NCBI GenBank assembly: GCA_023334545.1
Contig: JAADVB010000030.1
Span: 1-64,000, forward strand
DNA length: 64,000 bases
Reading direction: 5' to 3'
Source: Salisapilia sapeloensis
Lineage: Eukaryota; Oomycota; Peronosporomycetes; Peronosporales; Salisapiliaceae
Shown: in pieces, positions 11,483 to 23,387 of the stretch
Position numbering within the stretch: position 1 is the first letter of the stretch
Layout: every line of letters begins with the position of its first letter
Translations under genes and position numbers: made by a program
Notes under the pieces: model-generated
Told to the model about the DNA's origin: nothing
What the model saw: the letters and a program-made list of their open reading frames with translations, nothing else
The model's database searches: none

Positions 11483-11925
11483 CCGATGCGGGTCGATTGC
11501 CCTTTATGAACCTTGAATATAGTTTGCTTCCTATAAACAACCTAGAGTCAAGTGATGTCTATTTTCTAGACACATGTCCAAAATAAAACTTGTATCCGTA
11601 GAGCTCCCGGACAAGAGGCGAGGAACTCCGCGTGTGCTTCTTATATCCCACCTGTGTACGTCTAGTGTATGCTAGTAGGATATACCATACCTGCCTTCTT
11701 AAGTTAGTTGTATAAAGGTGAGAGAAGTACCAATTCTCAAGTGTCTGCTATCCAGACGCACGTCCGACCTCACGGGCATCGGTAGGCACGATTAATAAGC
11801 GATCTAGTACCTCTGTTGCGTCACTACGGTCTTCCTTCATCCTCTCCTAGCGTCCCTTGTATCCAGTCTCCATACCTATTGTACTGTAAGAGCCGTCGAG
11901 CTTGTATGCGACTTGGCAGACGACC
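11483..11925. other. Spacer upstream of CCR4 gene
   Basis: The 443 bp between the PTEN-like stop and the CCR4 start contain no supportable coding frame. An open frame begins upstream at 11816, but in another phase. The spacer should hold the PTEN-like 3' UTR and the CCR4 promoter. Confidence 0.45.
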
Positions 11926-14158
11926 ATGTATGATTCACCTGAAGCAGAGCCGATGGCAGCTATGTCACTCGCGACATCAAGCAGCAAGACTTCTCCTATC
12001 TCAAAAGAACCGCACGTATCTCTCCGTGTCGACCAGCCAGTCGAGCGGTGTCAGATGCAGGCACACGCCTTCTTTCGCTCCATGGGCAGCATCGCCGACA
12101 AGGACGAAGCCACTCTAGACTTTACATGGTATCGCTCGTCCATGAGTCGAGCGTGTGCCAACGTATCTTGTCCGCGTCAAGGTGACGGCAATGTCCTGCT
12201 CCTCGTTGCCAACATCGAGTGCGTGCTCTGCTGTCGTCTAGGCATCACTCGAGAGCACTCGTGCTTTTGCAGTGCCGAGTGCTTTCGTCTCGCGTGGCAG
12301 CAGCACAAGCAGCTTCATGACGAAGGTACCATTCGTCCATCAAAAAATGAGACAAGTGACTCCATCGTTTGGAAGTCCCAGCAGCAGAACATCAATCGGC
12401 ATTGTCCTCCGCGAGAAGAGTCGTGGATCCAAGTCCGGCGTGGAACGTACGTGGCGACCTAGACCGACCTCGTCGTAGCGTCTAACACGTTGCCTTGTGT
12501 AGTCGAGTGTACATGCCAACGGTAGCCGACGTCGGTCATATCTTGCGAGTAGAATGCACAGTCCGGACACCTTTCGGAGAACAAGTGCTCTCGAGTACGC
12601 AGGACACTGGCATCGTCTTGCCATGTAAGCAACGCCTCGGATGTTTACAGTACAAAAGTTTTTTATTCATATCCTTCTAGTCCCGCCGTACCCTCCGAAG
12701 CGACCAATGCTCGCTGGCTCGTACGGAGACCGGAGTGCGCCTCGTATGCGGCAGGTAGGTGCCTTCCGAGTGCTTACGTACAACATCCTAGCAGAGATCT
12801 ACGCCACACGACAAGTGTATCCGTACTGTCCGATGTGGGCACTCACCTGGCCATTCCGTCGCGAGCTCCTGAAACGAGAGCTGCAGTCGTATAACGCTGA
12901 TATCATCTGTCTACAGGTACTAGCGTCTAGCGAGAGTCTTTCATGTGTGCATACTTAGGCGTAAAGTAGGAAGTACAGGGTGATCACTATAAGAACGATC
13001 TTCATGCTCTCTTCTCGGAGTGGGGGTACGACGGATGGTACGTGAAAAAGACACGAGAGGCCATGGGACTTGAAGGCAAAGTCGACGGCTGTGCTCTCTT
13101 CTACAAGCGAAATCGGTAGGAAATGTCTCGCGCGTCTTGCGTCGATCGAAAAGATAGCTTATGCGTGTCTAGTTTTGTCATGAAAGAGCAGTATCCGATT
13201 GCATTCAATAAGCTCGCACACGAGTTCTTGCGAAACATCTCGGACGAGTACGATCTGACCTATACGACCGGGACAGAAGCAAGCCGGCAGGTGTGTCTCG
13301 ACTGTACACATCGTGGATGTGTCTAGTAACGCGACTATTACAGGCTTTCCAGTCGCGTCTAGCGTGGATGCGAAAGCGTTTGATGCGAGACAATGTGTGT
13401 CAAATGGCGGTCTTGGAAGCCGTGCCGACCAGCAGTGAAACATGTACATCCCACCCTATCACGTCTTGTCTCCTCTTCCTACCATCTCTTGTAATAGCTC
13501 GCACCGGGAAGCAGCAGTCTGGACCTCTTCTCTGCATCGCAAACGTCCACCTCTTCTCGAATCCGCGGTTTCCGGACGTGAAGCTATGGCAAGCCAACGC
13601 GCTGGTCAAGCAGGTAGGTTGTAGCAGACGCTAGATGTTCCTCTTTCTAACGATCGAGTATGCAGATGGAGCAGCTCGTTCTATCTCGAGACCTACCGGT
13701 CATCCTCTGCGGAGACTTTAACAGCGAACCTAGTAGCAGCGTCTACGAGCTGATCAGTCAGAACCACGTGCCGATGAACCATCGCGACTTGGATGCGTGG
13801 AGCAGCATCTACTCGTCTATGGATTTCGGACACGACCTGTCCCTCGCAAGTGCCTACGCGTCGGTCTTTGGCGACGAACCTGAATATACAAACTATACAG
13901 GTACCTTTCCAAGTCCTAGGAAGAATGTATATGTACATAACACTTGAGATAGACCACTGGTCTGGTGTCATCGACTATGTATGGTACTCGCCAGGGAAAC
14001 TATCGGCGTTTGCTGGTCTAAAAGTCCATTCGCCAGACGTCCTGACAGACTACTCGAAGACAGCACTTCCGAACTGTCAGTTCATGTCGGATCATGTAGC
14101 ACTCTGTATCGACTTTTTCTTGACCATGCATTCATCAACGAATGGCACTTTCATGTAA
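11926..14158 (+). CDS. CCR4: CCR4-type poly(A) deadenylase (plant-like architecture)
   Basis: Eight exons: 11926..12446, 12503..12624, 12681..12916, 12970..13115, 13173..13290, 13344..13613, 13666..13900, 13953..14158 (1854 nt, 617 aa), all with 50-60 bp introns. Residues about 77-131 form a MetAP1-like C6H2/MYND-like zinc finger (CVLCCRLGI, then CFCSAECFRLAWQQHKQLH), followed by the RVYMPTVADVGHILRVEC segment. Both occur in plant CCR4 homologues. The exonuclease-endonuclease-phosphatase nuclease starts near residue 240 with NILAEIYA, ICLQEV (spliced across the 12917-12969 intron), GDFNSEP (about 489) and SDHVAL (about 595). No leucine-rich repeats precede it, unlike yeast Ccr4. It should shorten mRNA poly(A) tails in the cytoplasm as the Mg-dependent catalytic subunit of CCR4-NOT. 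Confidence 0.92.
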
Positions 14159-14341
14159 CAATCATACTAGTGTACGTAGATGTAGATATGCTAAAGGAAT
14201 TGCAACTACATCCTTTCCATTTCCATGCTCTCTTCAAGTTGAAGTTACCTACCCTTTCATTGGCTTAGAAGATACTTGCTGCAATTTCATTCGCTGAAAT
14301 AGGATTGACAAAAGACGAGACGAATACTCGTACAGACAGAC

Positions 14342-16630
14342 ATGGAGACGTCCAAGGTATACGGCGTCCAGCGCGTGTATGACGACTTGCGACCGTCCTT
14401 TGTGACCAAGGATGTACTCAAGCAACTCTCTCAGCTAGATGCAGCCGTTGAAGACGTCTTTGCCCGATTGCAGCAGAAAGTGACGCAGGAAAAGAACCGC
14501 GTGACGGCGATCGACGACCGGATTCGCGTCTGTCAGGCCAAGGTGAACGCCGTCATGGAACGACGGACTTCGAATAAACCTACGACCGTCTTCTCCACCT
14601 CCAAGTACCCTGCACCCAAGCAATTGCCTCCACGCAAGACGCTCTTCCACGATAAACCGTACGCCGATGCACCCATCCAAGTCCCAGAAGACGACGAAGA
14701 CGAGCATTATCTACCAGCAGTACGTCTTCCAACGTTCCTACAAGGTAGATCTATAATATCTCATGGATTCTACTACCATAGGAAGCTCTTCCGGCAGCGA
14801 AACGCAAGCAACAGCTCAATGAGCTCTTGGATCTGTTCGAAAAGGTGAACATGTATCGCGAGACGACGCTCGCTGAAGTCGACATGCTCGAGGTACTCTA
14901 TCCATCTACCCATCCCAATAGTACATGACATCCTGATACACTTGTATGCACAACAGGAAGGATTGGGACCTTTGCCGGAATACGTACCATCCGTCGGTAG
15001 CGTCCTGCTCTTTAACTCGGAGAAGAATCCGTATCAAAAGGTACTTGTATCCGTCCTCTCTCAACACACGAGACTAATACAAGTCTACTAGTACACGTCA
15101 TGGGACAATCTACTCGGCACCGACTACGAAGAGGAAGAAGAGAAGAAGAAGGAGCTGGCCGAAGCTCCCGGCACACTCGTCCATGGCGACGAACTGGTAC
15201 CTCTCTACCCTCTTCTTCCACCTCTACACTCTCTCACAGTCCATAGCCATCGCCACAAGACATCCAATACAAGTACCGACCAGAATACCAAGAGCACGAA
15301 GGCATCTCGGCCAAACTACCTACCAACTTGCCTCTCAGCGACATTGCGCATGAAACGTATACGGACGAGAGCAGCAACAACGCATCTATCGCTCCGTCCT
15401 ACTACCATGATAAGACCCTCCCGGACCTCCCGACTGTCTCCGGCTTTATCCAAGGTCCGACGGCGCTCGAGCCAGCTCAAGGAGACATGCAGGTCGGACC
15501 GACGGAAGAGGCTCCTCCAGCTCCACCAGAGGTCTCTCTAGACCTGACGCAAGCTCATGACGTGCCCCCACCGCCGCCTCCGAGCGACAGCGTCGTGGAG
15601 GAAGACGATGACTCGGTCCCGCCGCCACCTCCGCCCATGAGCGAGATGGGAGACGACGATACGGACACGCCACCTCCTCCACCTATGCCTCCTGCTAATG
15701 AACAGGCAGAAGTAGGCTACTTGTAACATGTGTCGTCTAGTGTATACTAACAAATAGTGTAGGAGGAAGAGGACGAGGCTCCTGCAGACGATGGGAATCC
15801 GCTGAACGCTCTGCTACGAGAGATCCAGAAGCCCAAGATCCAACTGCGCAAGGTCTGTCTCTCTGTCTCGATAGATGACCTCGTGTCTTACTCTTTGACG
15901 TAGGTGGATCCGAATGAACCGCAGGCAGCTGCATCCTCCAAGGCAGAGGTACACGTCTTCCTCTTCCTCTTGATACCGAACGACTAAACGCGCTGTAGGA
16001 ACCGAGTCAACCGACGACCATTGCAGACCAATTGGCTGAGAGACTGCGTCGACGACAGGCTGCACAGAGCGGACGACAGGATATACTGGAGCAGCGACGG
16101 GAGCAGGAGCGACATCGAAAGCCTGTGCAGGTGGTCACTGCGCAAGAGATCTCCGAGTCGGGCGAGCAAAGTGCTCCTCCGCCACCTCCGCCTGTAAACG
16201 ACAGCAACGAGTCGAAACTACCGAGTGTCGCCATGTCCGATGACGGTAGCGACGACAGTGCCTTTAGCGATGGCTCGAGCGGCAAGTCATCCGTCAATGA
16301 AGGCGTACGTCTATGAATACTAAGATGAAGGGATCGAGCTTAACGCTATCGATGGTCTATAGAATGATCTGCTGTCTCAGATCAAGAACCTGCGGCAGAA
16401 GCAAGAGGATGAAGAGAGTGTCAAGCCTCCTCCTCCGACGCAGCCACCAAAGACAGAGGAAAATACCAACCCAGTCGCGAATTTCGAGACGGTACTTTAC
16501 TATTCCTTCTTACTCTTGACGATGTACTAACGTAGTTGCATGACCTTTTCGTCCATAGCAAATGGTCGGACTTCGACGTGACAGTGACGACTCGCTCGAC
16601 ATGTCGGAAGCATCGGAATGGTCCGACTAG
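14342..16630 (+). CDS. WASH1: WASH complex subunit 1
   Basis: Ten exons: 14342..14719, 14782..14892, 14957..15040, 15092..15196, 15247..15711, 15763..15852, 15904..15948, 15999..16304, 16363..16491, 16559..16630 (1785 nt, 594 aa). The N-terminal 120 residues fit the WASH homology domain (VQRVYDDLRPS, then a coiled coil), which binds the other WASH complex subunits. The middle is proline-rich, with several PPPPPP runs for profilin/actin. The C-terminus has a helix resembling the VCA connector (NDLLSQIKNLRQ) and a final acidic segment ending in EWSD, the Arp2/3-binding tail. The last acceptor was placed at 16558 because it alone gives this acidic ending. The protein should activate Arp2/3 branching on endosomes. 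All internal exons are in phase 0, which is unusual in such an intron-rich gene. Confidence 0.9.
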
Positions 16631-16680
16631 ATACTTGCTTGGACTCTAGCAATGACATTGGATGCTTCATACATGACCTT

Positions 16681-18504
16681 TTACACACTCATTCGCTCTT
16701 CGTAGTGCCCTCGTACCCTCATACGACCACCTTTAGCTACTATCGATACGTTTCCTGTCGCACTGGACTCGTCCTCTATTTGATTCATACCACCGAGATG
16801 ACAATCGCACTCGACACGACCACAATCTCGGCATATTATCGACTTGTCTCCTTCACGCAGATCCGTCTTGGGCATACGGAACTCAAAGGTGCCAGCTTGG
16901 AGGATACGACGCATGCGAGCTACACCGTCGTCAAATCCTTGCTGGAGACCTGGTCCAGGCTCCATTTTACCTTCCTGCTGCTCCATCGACAGCATCTTTG
17001 CTGCTTCCTGAAGATCCGTAGCAAGCTTCTGCTGTAGATAGCAGCTCTTAGCAAGTGAAAGCACACCGACTTCCTGTCGCGGACGATTCGCACGTAGCAT
17101 TGCTTCCAAAGACGTCAACTCCCGCTCCTGATGTCGCTGGATCACGTGTCTACGGATCGACCTCTCTTTCCATCGCACTCGCTGCTTCCTTACTCTTGCA
17201 GCTTTGTCAGCAGCAAACTTTGTCTCGGCGTTATGCAGCTCTAACTGTCTGTACGTCTCTAGCTCTCTCGTCTCTCGTTGCAATGCTTCTTCGGCATCTC
17301 GCTCTAAATCCTCTAGCTCTAGTCTCAAACTTTCCACCTCGATGTCATAGTCCTTCACCTGTTCCTTTCGAGAGAGAATGTCCTCAACACTGAGCTCTAG
17401 ACTGTAATGTAGAACATGTTTCTCTGTTATGAAAGCTTCATCCCACCCACGATCAATGTCCTCCGGTGTCAGCTTTTCCAACTCTTCCTCTACCTCTGGC
17501 TGTCGTCGCTCCCATTCGATCTGCATATCTTTCAGCTCTCGAATGCGACGCAACGCCTTCGACCGATACCGTATCACTCTCTTCAGATCGGACCGAGCAT
17601 CTACCATATCAAAGTGTATCATCTCTCGCTCTTCTTTCAGCTGTGTCAAGTTCATCGCTTTCCGTTCGATCACAGCACAGAAACGGAATTGCTGCATTTC
17701 CTTTCGAGCCAAGAAACTACGCCACGCTGACTGAATCGCCTTTGCTGCTCGTCCTCCTCTCGAAAGATGCTCTAGTCTACGGCGTAAGAGCTCTCTTCTA
17801 GCTCGAGAGCAACGGTAACCTCGCTGGATGACACTTGCCTGCTTGTGTCGCATCGTCGATCGCAAGCCAAGCAGCTTCTGTCTCACGGCAGCGAAGCGAA
17901 GTCGAGCACGCCACCACTGTTGGAGCGTAATGGCAGACTCTGTCTGGTCTCGTTGTCGATCCATCGCTTGCCGCACCATGTAACCTCGAAATGCAGACTG
18001 GATTTTGATGGCTCGAGCAGGAAGTACATGTGCCAAGAGAAACAAGCGTCGATGGCGTTGCTTGAGCTTGCGAGATAGATAGTTCCTACCTAGAGTACCA
18101 ATCAGCTTCGCTGCATCGCTACGCCGACGATAGGCCACTATCTTCTTCCAATACTGACGGTGCACGTGAGCACGCCAGTACCGCTGAAGTGTGCATATTG
18201 CGTATAGATACCGTCGCCGACGCGATGCGACACGACGAGCTAGATATCCTCGTATTACGCGTGAGAGCCTTGCAGCTGAGTCTACCACTAGAGCTGCCTG
18301 TTGTTGTTGCCGTCTTACTTCTGTTATGTAAGCCTGTTTCCGCTTCCACCAACGCTGGATGGTTAATGCCGATTTCGCCAACACTTTTGAAGTATCATCT
18401 GGCATTCGGTCTACGCAATCGAATAAGGTAAATCAGTCGCTGTGTGCAAATTAAGCGCTTTAATGAGTACAAAATTCGCCTGTTTGCTACGCCATACCTT
18501 CCAT
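16681..18504 (-). CDS. IQ-repeat coiled-coil protein
   Basis: The main exon is 16681..18410. A 7-nt first exon at 18498..18504 (ATG GAA G), joined over an 87-bp GT-AG intron, keeps the frame (578 aa). If it is wrong, the next Met gives 574 aa. Residues 10-250 contain about eight IQ or IQ-like motifs (for example TIQRWWKRKQAY, KIQSAFRGYMVRQ, AIQSAWRSFLARK), expected to bind calmodulin or EF-hand light chains. Then comes a Glu/Arg-rich coiled coil (about 260-470), and near the end a four-cysteine cluster (CRDCGRVECDC) that could bind zinc. No catalytic domain is present. It is a likely cytoskeletal or basal-body scaffold. Its stop lies only 50 bp from the WASH1 stop on the opposite strand, so the two 3' UTRs must overlap. 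Confidence 0.8.
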
Positions 18505-19831
18505 TGAGCATCAAGTATCGTAGTGACGAGTGCGATAGTCATTGAAACGGTCGTCTAGTATATCTGAAAAAGTAGACTGGATGGTATTATGCTAAAGTAA
18601 TTTTCACGTGAAAACAAACATTTATTAGTGATATGTCTTTATTCTACCCTTCTAGTGTGCATTCATGCAAGGTTTGGAAACAAAGGTATGGGCGTAGTTG
18701 AAGTAAAGTTGAAGTATCCGTGGCTCTTCAAGATTACGCTGGTGGTGACCGCCTTAGCTAAGCGAATGATCTTCGCATCCATACTGTCTCTAACTTTACA
18801 AAGCTATGTTCGATATATTTTACACACAACTATCCTTTCAGCAGCCATGGCCGTGTTCGTTGAGCAGATAATTCAGTACTCAGTAAGGAATAGTCAGCAT
18901 TATGCAACCAAACATGTATGAATTGTAACAGGGATTAATGCCTGAATCTTTGGTGGTCCGTTCTAGGCCTACATCGCTATGTTCCTTCCCTTTTCACGTG
19001 TATCGTCCGTTCCTCTGTCATTTCTCCGCGGGAATCGTGTCGAGCGTATCGTGGTAGATCGCCGGAAGTCCTTCAGGTTGAAGTTGCATTCGATTTACTT
19101 GCGACATTGAGCTCTTCGCTGTTTTACTAGGACGGCGTACAGTGCGAGTCGTAAATGTCAACCAATTATTTCGCCCACCACTGTACTATGCCTGTTCCGA
19201 AATAGTAGCGAAGAGCTAACTAGCGCAAGTAAAGCGAAGAGCTCACCAAGTGAAGCTACTCTTTCGCGCGCATTTTCAAATTTGCACACTTCGAGCACCA
19301 GGCGTGACTTGAAGTCTTCTCGAAGATCATTTCCTCATGGTTGGATCCAAGACGAACGATCACTTGCTCTTGTACTCCCTCTTTGGCGGGAAAGTGATAT
19401 TGAAGTGCTACGTTAGGTTTCCAATGTCAAGTTGTAAAACGAAATGGGCAATCGTTCGCGAACATGGAATTTGTCGATTCAATTATCACGAACAAAATGA
19501 CATAATCAAAATCCCCAATTCCTCTGAACACTGACTCAGTGTGAACACAGCCGAAATGTAAGGACAACCATGAAAGTATCTTAGCGCACTAGACTTCAAC
19601 AACAGGATCCAAGTAACCTCCATGCAATCAACAATACAGTCACACCCATGCCGCCCAACGCACTATCGCCCTTCTCGTCTTAACACCAGAAACAAAAAAG
19701 ATAACAACGTCCACATAATCATATAGATCCAATGCAGATACGCATCGCTTCCCATCCTCCTCCTTTCTAACTGCTACCTAACATCTTCCATTCACGTTAC
19801 AAACATCGGACACGAATCAGAGTTTTTCGCA
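18505..19831. other. Long divergent intergenic region
   Basis: The 1.3 kb between two head-to-head genes is the largest gene-free gap in the left 53 kb. It contains an imperfect inverted repeat (separate entry) and short open frames, the longest 97 codons at 18628-18921 on the plus strand, hydrophobic but without recognisable homology. The part next to TRAPPC11 (19620-19831) is pyrimidine-rich just before its ATG, as expected of a promoter and leader. Confidence 0.5.
19090..19240. repeat. Imperfect inverted repeat, MITE-like
   Basis: The left arm at about 19094-19121 (TTTACTTGCG, five bases, GAGCTCTTCGCT) and the right arm at about 19206-19233 (AGCGAAGAGCT, then GCGCAAGTAAA) are reverse complements with few mismatches. 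They enclose about 85 bp. A third copy of AGCGAAGAGCTC follows at about 19234-19245 in the same orientation as the right arm. Size and form fit a small non-autonomous DNA element or a stem-loop. No target-site duplication was identified by eye. Confidence 0.6.
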
Positions 19832-22800
19832 ATGGAGGCGTATCAAGAGGCGAGCGAGCCTCCGCAGCCGCTCGTAGCAGCCTTGGGCGCTCGTGAACTC
19901 CAGTCACGCGTCCTGCAGCCCATTCGGCTCATCAACGAAGCTTTTTCACCCCGATTATCCTTCACAGAGCTTCCTACCTCCCATGAATTCCCATTAAAAA
20001 AGGAACTAAGAGAGAAACCAGGTACTTTTACCCAAATGCAGAGAGACTTTGACGGGTACTCTGTCGAAGGAATTCTCAAAGCCCAGTGGCTTAATAAACA
20101 CCGTCACGTCCTTCCGTCCGTCGTTCTCCTCTTCCATGAACTCGACCCTCGATGCAGTCATCTCGAGTGGCAGCGAGCAGAGAACTTTTTAAAGGAACAA
20201 GTAGTAAACACTAGACGCATGGTAGCTGGTAGAGAATGTCGAGTCTTACTTTTACTCTTGGATAAACCCGAGACGGAGGGAGCGAACGTGCCGACTGCAG
20301 TGGAAGAGCGTCTAGCAGGGCTACGTCGTCGATTCGAAATGGACTCTCGATCCCTCGTTCTCCTCCGTCCAAGAGATCTAACGCCCCAATCCACAGTCAT
20401 CCTAAAACTCGAAGCCACCATCCGGAACGCTTCTCTAGAGTACTACAAAGCCCAGTCGAAACGTGTGAAACGGTACAAGAAGCTCGTGCCCAAGACCACC
20501 TACCTCGCTCTCCACGCTCGCTATAGCTTTAAGATCGCGCATTACTACGAATTCAGACGATACACGACGAAAGTAATTGAAAACTACGAAGCAGCATACA
20601 AGGAAGCCTTGTCGCTCGGTGGTCTCGACGGTGGATCCATCTCCGACTCCTTCATCATGTCTTCTGATGGTGTCATCAGCTTCTCGCAGCTCAAAACCTT
20701 TGCCGAGTACGTCCACTTGAAGCTCTGCTACTACTACATGCTCCACTCGAACAACGTCAAAGCTGCCGTCGAGCAGTTCTATCGCCATATTAACGCCTAT
20801 TCGCATGCCAAAGGACCTGTCGACCGACTCTACGAGCACTGGGCGTGGGTATCTCGACAATACCACGTCTTTGCGCAGCTCCTAGTGCAAGCAACGACAG
20901 CTCGAGGGTCCCTCCCGGTCCTCGGCATCGGTTCGGACGTCTACAAGGAGCCATACATGTACTTTAGCACTGCTGCAAAGTACGAAATGGTCCGTCGGAA
21001 GGCAGCAGCACGTCTATCTGTCGATACGGACATGCATGATCAATATACGTTTATGTCTTCTGTCTTTCTCGGTGGTGACGGAGTCATGTTGGACTCTAGC
21101 AACACACCCTCGACGTCTGCTCTCACGCACTACCGCCATACGCTCGAGCGTCAAGTGCCGCATACAAAGCAGACGATATACCTGCTAGAACAAGCAGTCG
21201 TGTACCTCTCGTCGTATGTCTCGACGCACAAACGTCCTCGCAATCGTCTCAAGAGTCGACTCATGATGCAAATGGGCGCCGAGCGACTCGCGGCAGGACA
21301 ATTGGATCGGGCTAAGGTCGAACTACAGAAAGCCAAGCTCATCGCGTCTGCGGAAAAGTGGCATGCACAGTCGGCGCAGGTGCTACAGCAGCTCCTCGAG
21401 TGCACGCGTCTCCTAGGGGACGTCGAGGCGTACGTTGAGTGTGGTCTGCAGCTCCTGGCACCAAACCTCAAGCCGTTCGTGCCGGTGGAAGACCGACGGA
21501 ACGTGCAAGCATCAATCCTGTTGGCTTGGAGAGACCCTGCCAAGGTCGGGGACGCTTTCGTCTCGACTGAAAGCTTGAGCTCCCTCCGGATCGACGTACC
21601 TCCTCGACAATCTGTGTTGACAGTCCACGTCGACTTTGCTCCGCCGGTAGCTGCCGTCAAAGAACAAGTGTCGATACTAGTACGCGTAGAGTCGGAGCTT
21701 GTTGACGTCGTGTACTTGGATAAGATGGAGCTGTGCTTCAATGACGATCGATACAACGTCGTCGTCTACCACGCCGACACCCAAGAGCTAGTATACGACG
21801 ACACTAGAGGCGTCTTGACGACGTCCTTGGCGCTTGCTCCAAAGCAAGAGAAGACACTCGAGATACCTCTTTCCATCCGACCTCATTGTTCCGTCCTGCA
21901 GTACACTGAGACTCGCTTCTTCCTGTCGAAAGATCCTGGTACAGAGGATACGGCCGAGTACCTAGAGCTCTCGACGCCTCTAGCACCCGACACCTCCGAC
22001 AAGCCGTTGATGAATGCCCAGACGCCACAGATGGGACAAGGTCCTGGATCCCCGAGCTTTGCTAGTCGAAAGTCCATGTTCTCGGAGGAAGATGTAGATA
22101 GGAATAAGCCGCACCGATCGTTTCTTTCCATTCGTCCCCCAGTCGCGAAAGCACAGATCCAACTGCTGTCGACGACCGACGTCCTGGCGAATGACTTTCG
22201 ATACTTGTCCTTCCAAATCGACTCGAACGGAGATGTCATGTCCCATGTCGTCTTGAACGTCACGTGTGATCCAGCTCCGACGTCCGAAGCGTATGAGGAC
22301 GCTGTCCTCTTCACGTATGAAGATGGAGCGTACCATCCACTTGCGTTAGATCCACATTCGTACCAGTTGTCCCATGGCATATCTCTACCAGACCAAGAAG
22401 CAGACGCTAGTAGCCGAACACATATCGTCGTTCGTGTCCCGAAAGCATGCTCCATGACCTTGGTGGCCTCCGTCTCGTATGAGAACATCGGAGGCATCCA
22501 AGTTTCCACATCCGTCCAGACGGACCTCGTTGCTCGACATCCGTTCTCCATGTATAACCTTCTGCTCACAGACACGCCGCAACGTCCGACGTGGACGACA
22601 AATGGTGGTCTCTCGTCTGCGTCGGATGCTGTGGTTGGTGTCAGCTCCACGCTCGTGGGGCAGATTGTCTGCGATGCACCCGAGACACTAGACCTCTTGC
22701 GTATGCAGTTCGTTGCGTCTGATAGTATTGATAGTCTCGCAGACATCTATCCTTGTGGTTTCGATGAACACACGCATGTCTTATCGACTGGAGACATGCA

Positions 22801-23311
22801 TACGTTCCAGCTACGACTTACGCCTACACGTCCATCTCCTAGTCTCACGCTCGGGTACGTCCAACTCGATTGGAAACGTAGTGGAGAGGATACGCCTGTC
22901 ACGTGTCTCTTCCATCTACCTCCTCTTGCTTTCGTCCAAGCACCTGTATCCATACGTCTGGACACGCCTCCGTATGGAACGGAAGGCAAGATGCTCCAGA
23001 TGCGGCTTCACGTCAAGAACAACCAAGCAGCCTTACAGTCCATTCGGATGAAGCTCCAGGACGGTACGTCTGACTTCTTCCTCCAAGGTCGACTGCAGGC
23101 AGATGAAGAGCTCCTGCCAGAAGAAAATCGGACTTTTACACTAGGTCTCGTCCCGACACACACCGGTTTCCTCCACTTGCCTACCGTCGAGATCCACTCT
23201 TTGACACATGGAGGTACAATTTCCTCGACGAAAGACCAACCGCGAGTCTTTATTTTGCCGGCAGGTTCCTCTTCTGTCACGAATGCGAGTACCTCGATGG
23301 TACCGAGTTGA
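19832..23311 (+). CDS. TRAPPC11: TRAPP complex subunit 11 (foie gras)
   Basis: Single exon of 1159 codons, close to the usual 1100-1200 residues of the family. The central foie-gras domain is recognisable around residues 230-530 (ARYSFKIAHYYEFRRYTTKV, then helical repeats ending with AERLAAGQLDRAKVELQKAK). The C-terminal half is beta-rich with repeated immunoglobulin-like strands (gryzun region). The protein is a specific subunit of TRAPPIII, which acts as a Rab1/Ypt1 exchange factor in ER-Golgi transport and autophagy. The absence of introns contrasts with its intron-rich neighbours. The coding frame is GC-biased at third positions, and this produces many long shadow ORFs on the reverse strand. 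Confidence 0.92.
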   Translation: MEAYQEASEPPQPLVAALGARELQSRVLQPIRLINEAFSPRLSFTELPTSHEFPLKKELREKPGTFTQMQRDFDGYSVEGILKAQWLNKHRHVLPSVVLLFHELDPRCSHLEWQRAENFLKEQVVNTRRMVAGRECRVLLLLLDKPETEGANVPTAVEERLAGLRRRFEMDSRSLVLLRPRDLTPQSTVILKLEATIRNASLEYYKAQSKRVKRYKKLVPKTTYLALHARYSFKIAHYYEFRRYTTKVIENYEAAYKEALSLGGLDGGSISDSFIMSSDGVISFSQLKTFAEYVHLKLCYYYMLHSNNVKAAVEQFYRHINAYSHAKGPVDRLYEHWAWVSRQYHVFAQLLVQATTARGSLPVLGIGSDVYKEPYMYFSTAAKYEMVRRKAAARLSVDTDMHDQYTFMSSVFLGGDGVMLDSSNTPSTSALTHYRHTLERQVPHTKQTIYLLEQAVVYLSSYVSTHKRPRNRLKSRLMMQMGAERLAAGQLDRAKVELQKAKLIASAEKWHAQSAQVLQQLLECTRLLGDVEAYVECGLQLLAPNLKPFVPVEDRRNVQASILLAWRDPAKVGDAFVSTESLSSLRIDVPPRQSVLTVHVDFAPPVAAVKEQVSILVRVESELVDVVYLDKMELCFNDDRYNVVVYHADTQELVYDDTRGVLTTSLALAPKQEKTLEIPLSIRPHCSVLQYTETRFFLSKDPGTEDTAEYLELSTPLAPDTSDKPLMNAQTPQMGQGPGSPSFASRKSMFSEEDVDRNKPHRSFLSIRPPVAKAQIQLLSTTDVLANDFRYLSFQIDSNGDVMSHVVLNVTCDPAPTSEAYEDAVLFTYEDGAYHPLALDPHSYQLSHGISLPDQEADASSRTHIVVRVPKACSMTLVASVSYENIGGIQVSTSVQTDLVARHPFSMYNLLLTDTPQRPTWTTNGGLSSASDAVVGVSSTLVGQIVCDAPETLDLLRMQFVASDSIDSLADIYPCGFDEHTHVLSTGDMHTFQLRLTPTRPSPSLTLGYVQLDWKRSGEDTPVTCLFHLPPLAFVQAPVSIRLDTPPYGTEGKMLQMRLHVKNNQAALQSIRMKLQDGTSDFFLQGRLQADEELLPEENRTFTLGLVPTHTGFLHLPTVEIHSLTHGGTISSTKDQPRVFILPAGSSSVTNASTSMVPS

Positions 23312-23387
23312 AGTGGAAGACGTAGAATAGCGCGTGAACCCAAAATAAACCCTACGCGTTAAATTTACATTTGAAAAATTCGATAGA

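Noticed and set aside
18628-18921. 97-codon hydrophobic ORF
   Set aside because: No recognisable homology, no splice context, and an AT-rich intergenic location. Chance is sufficient.
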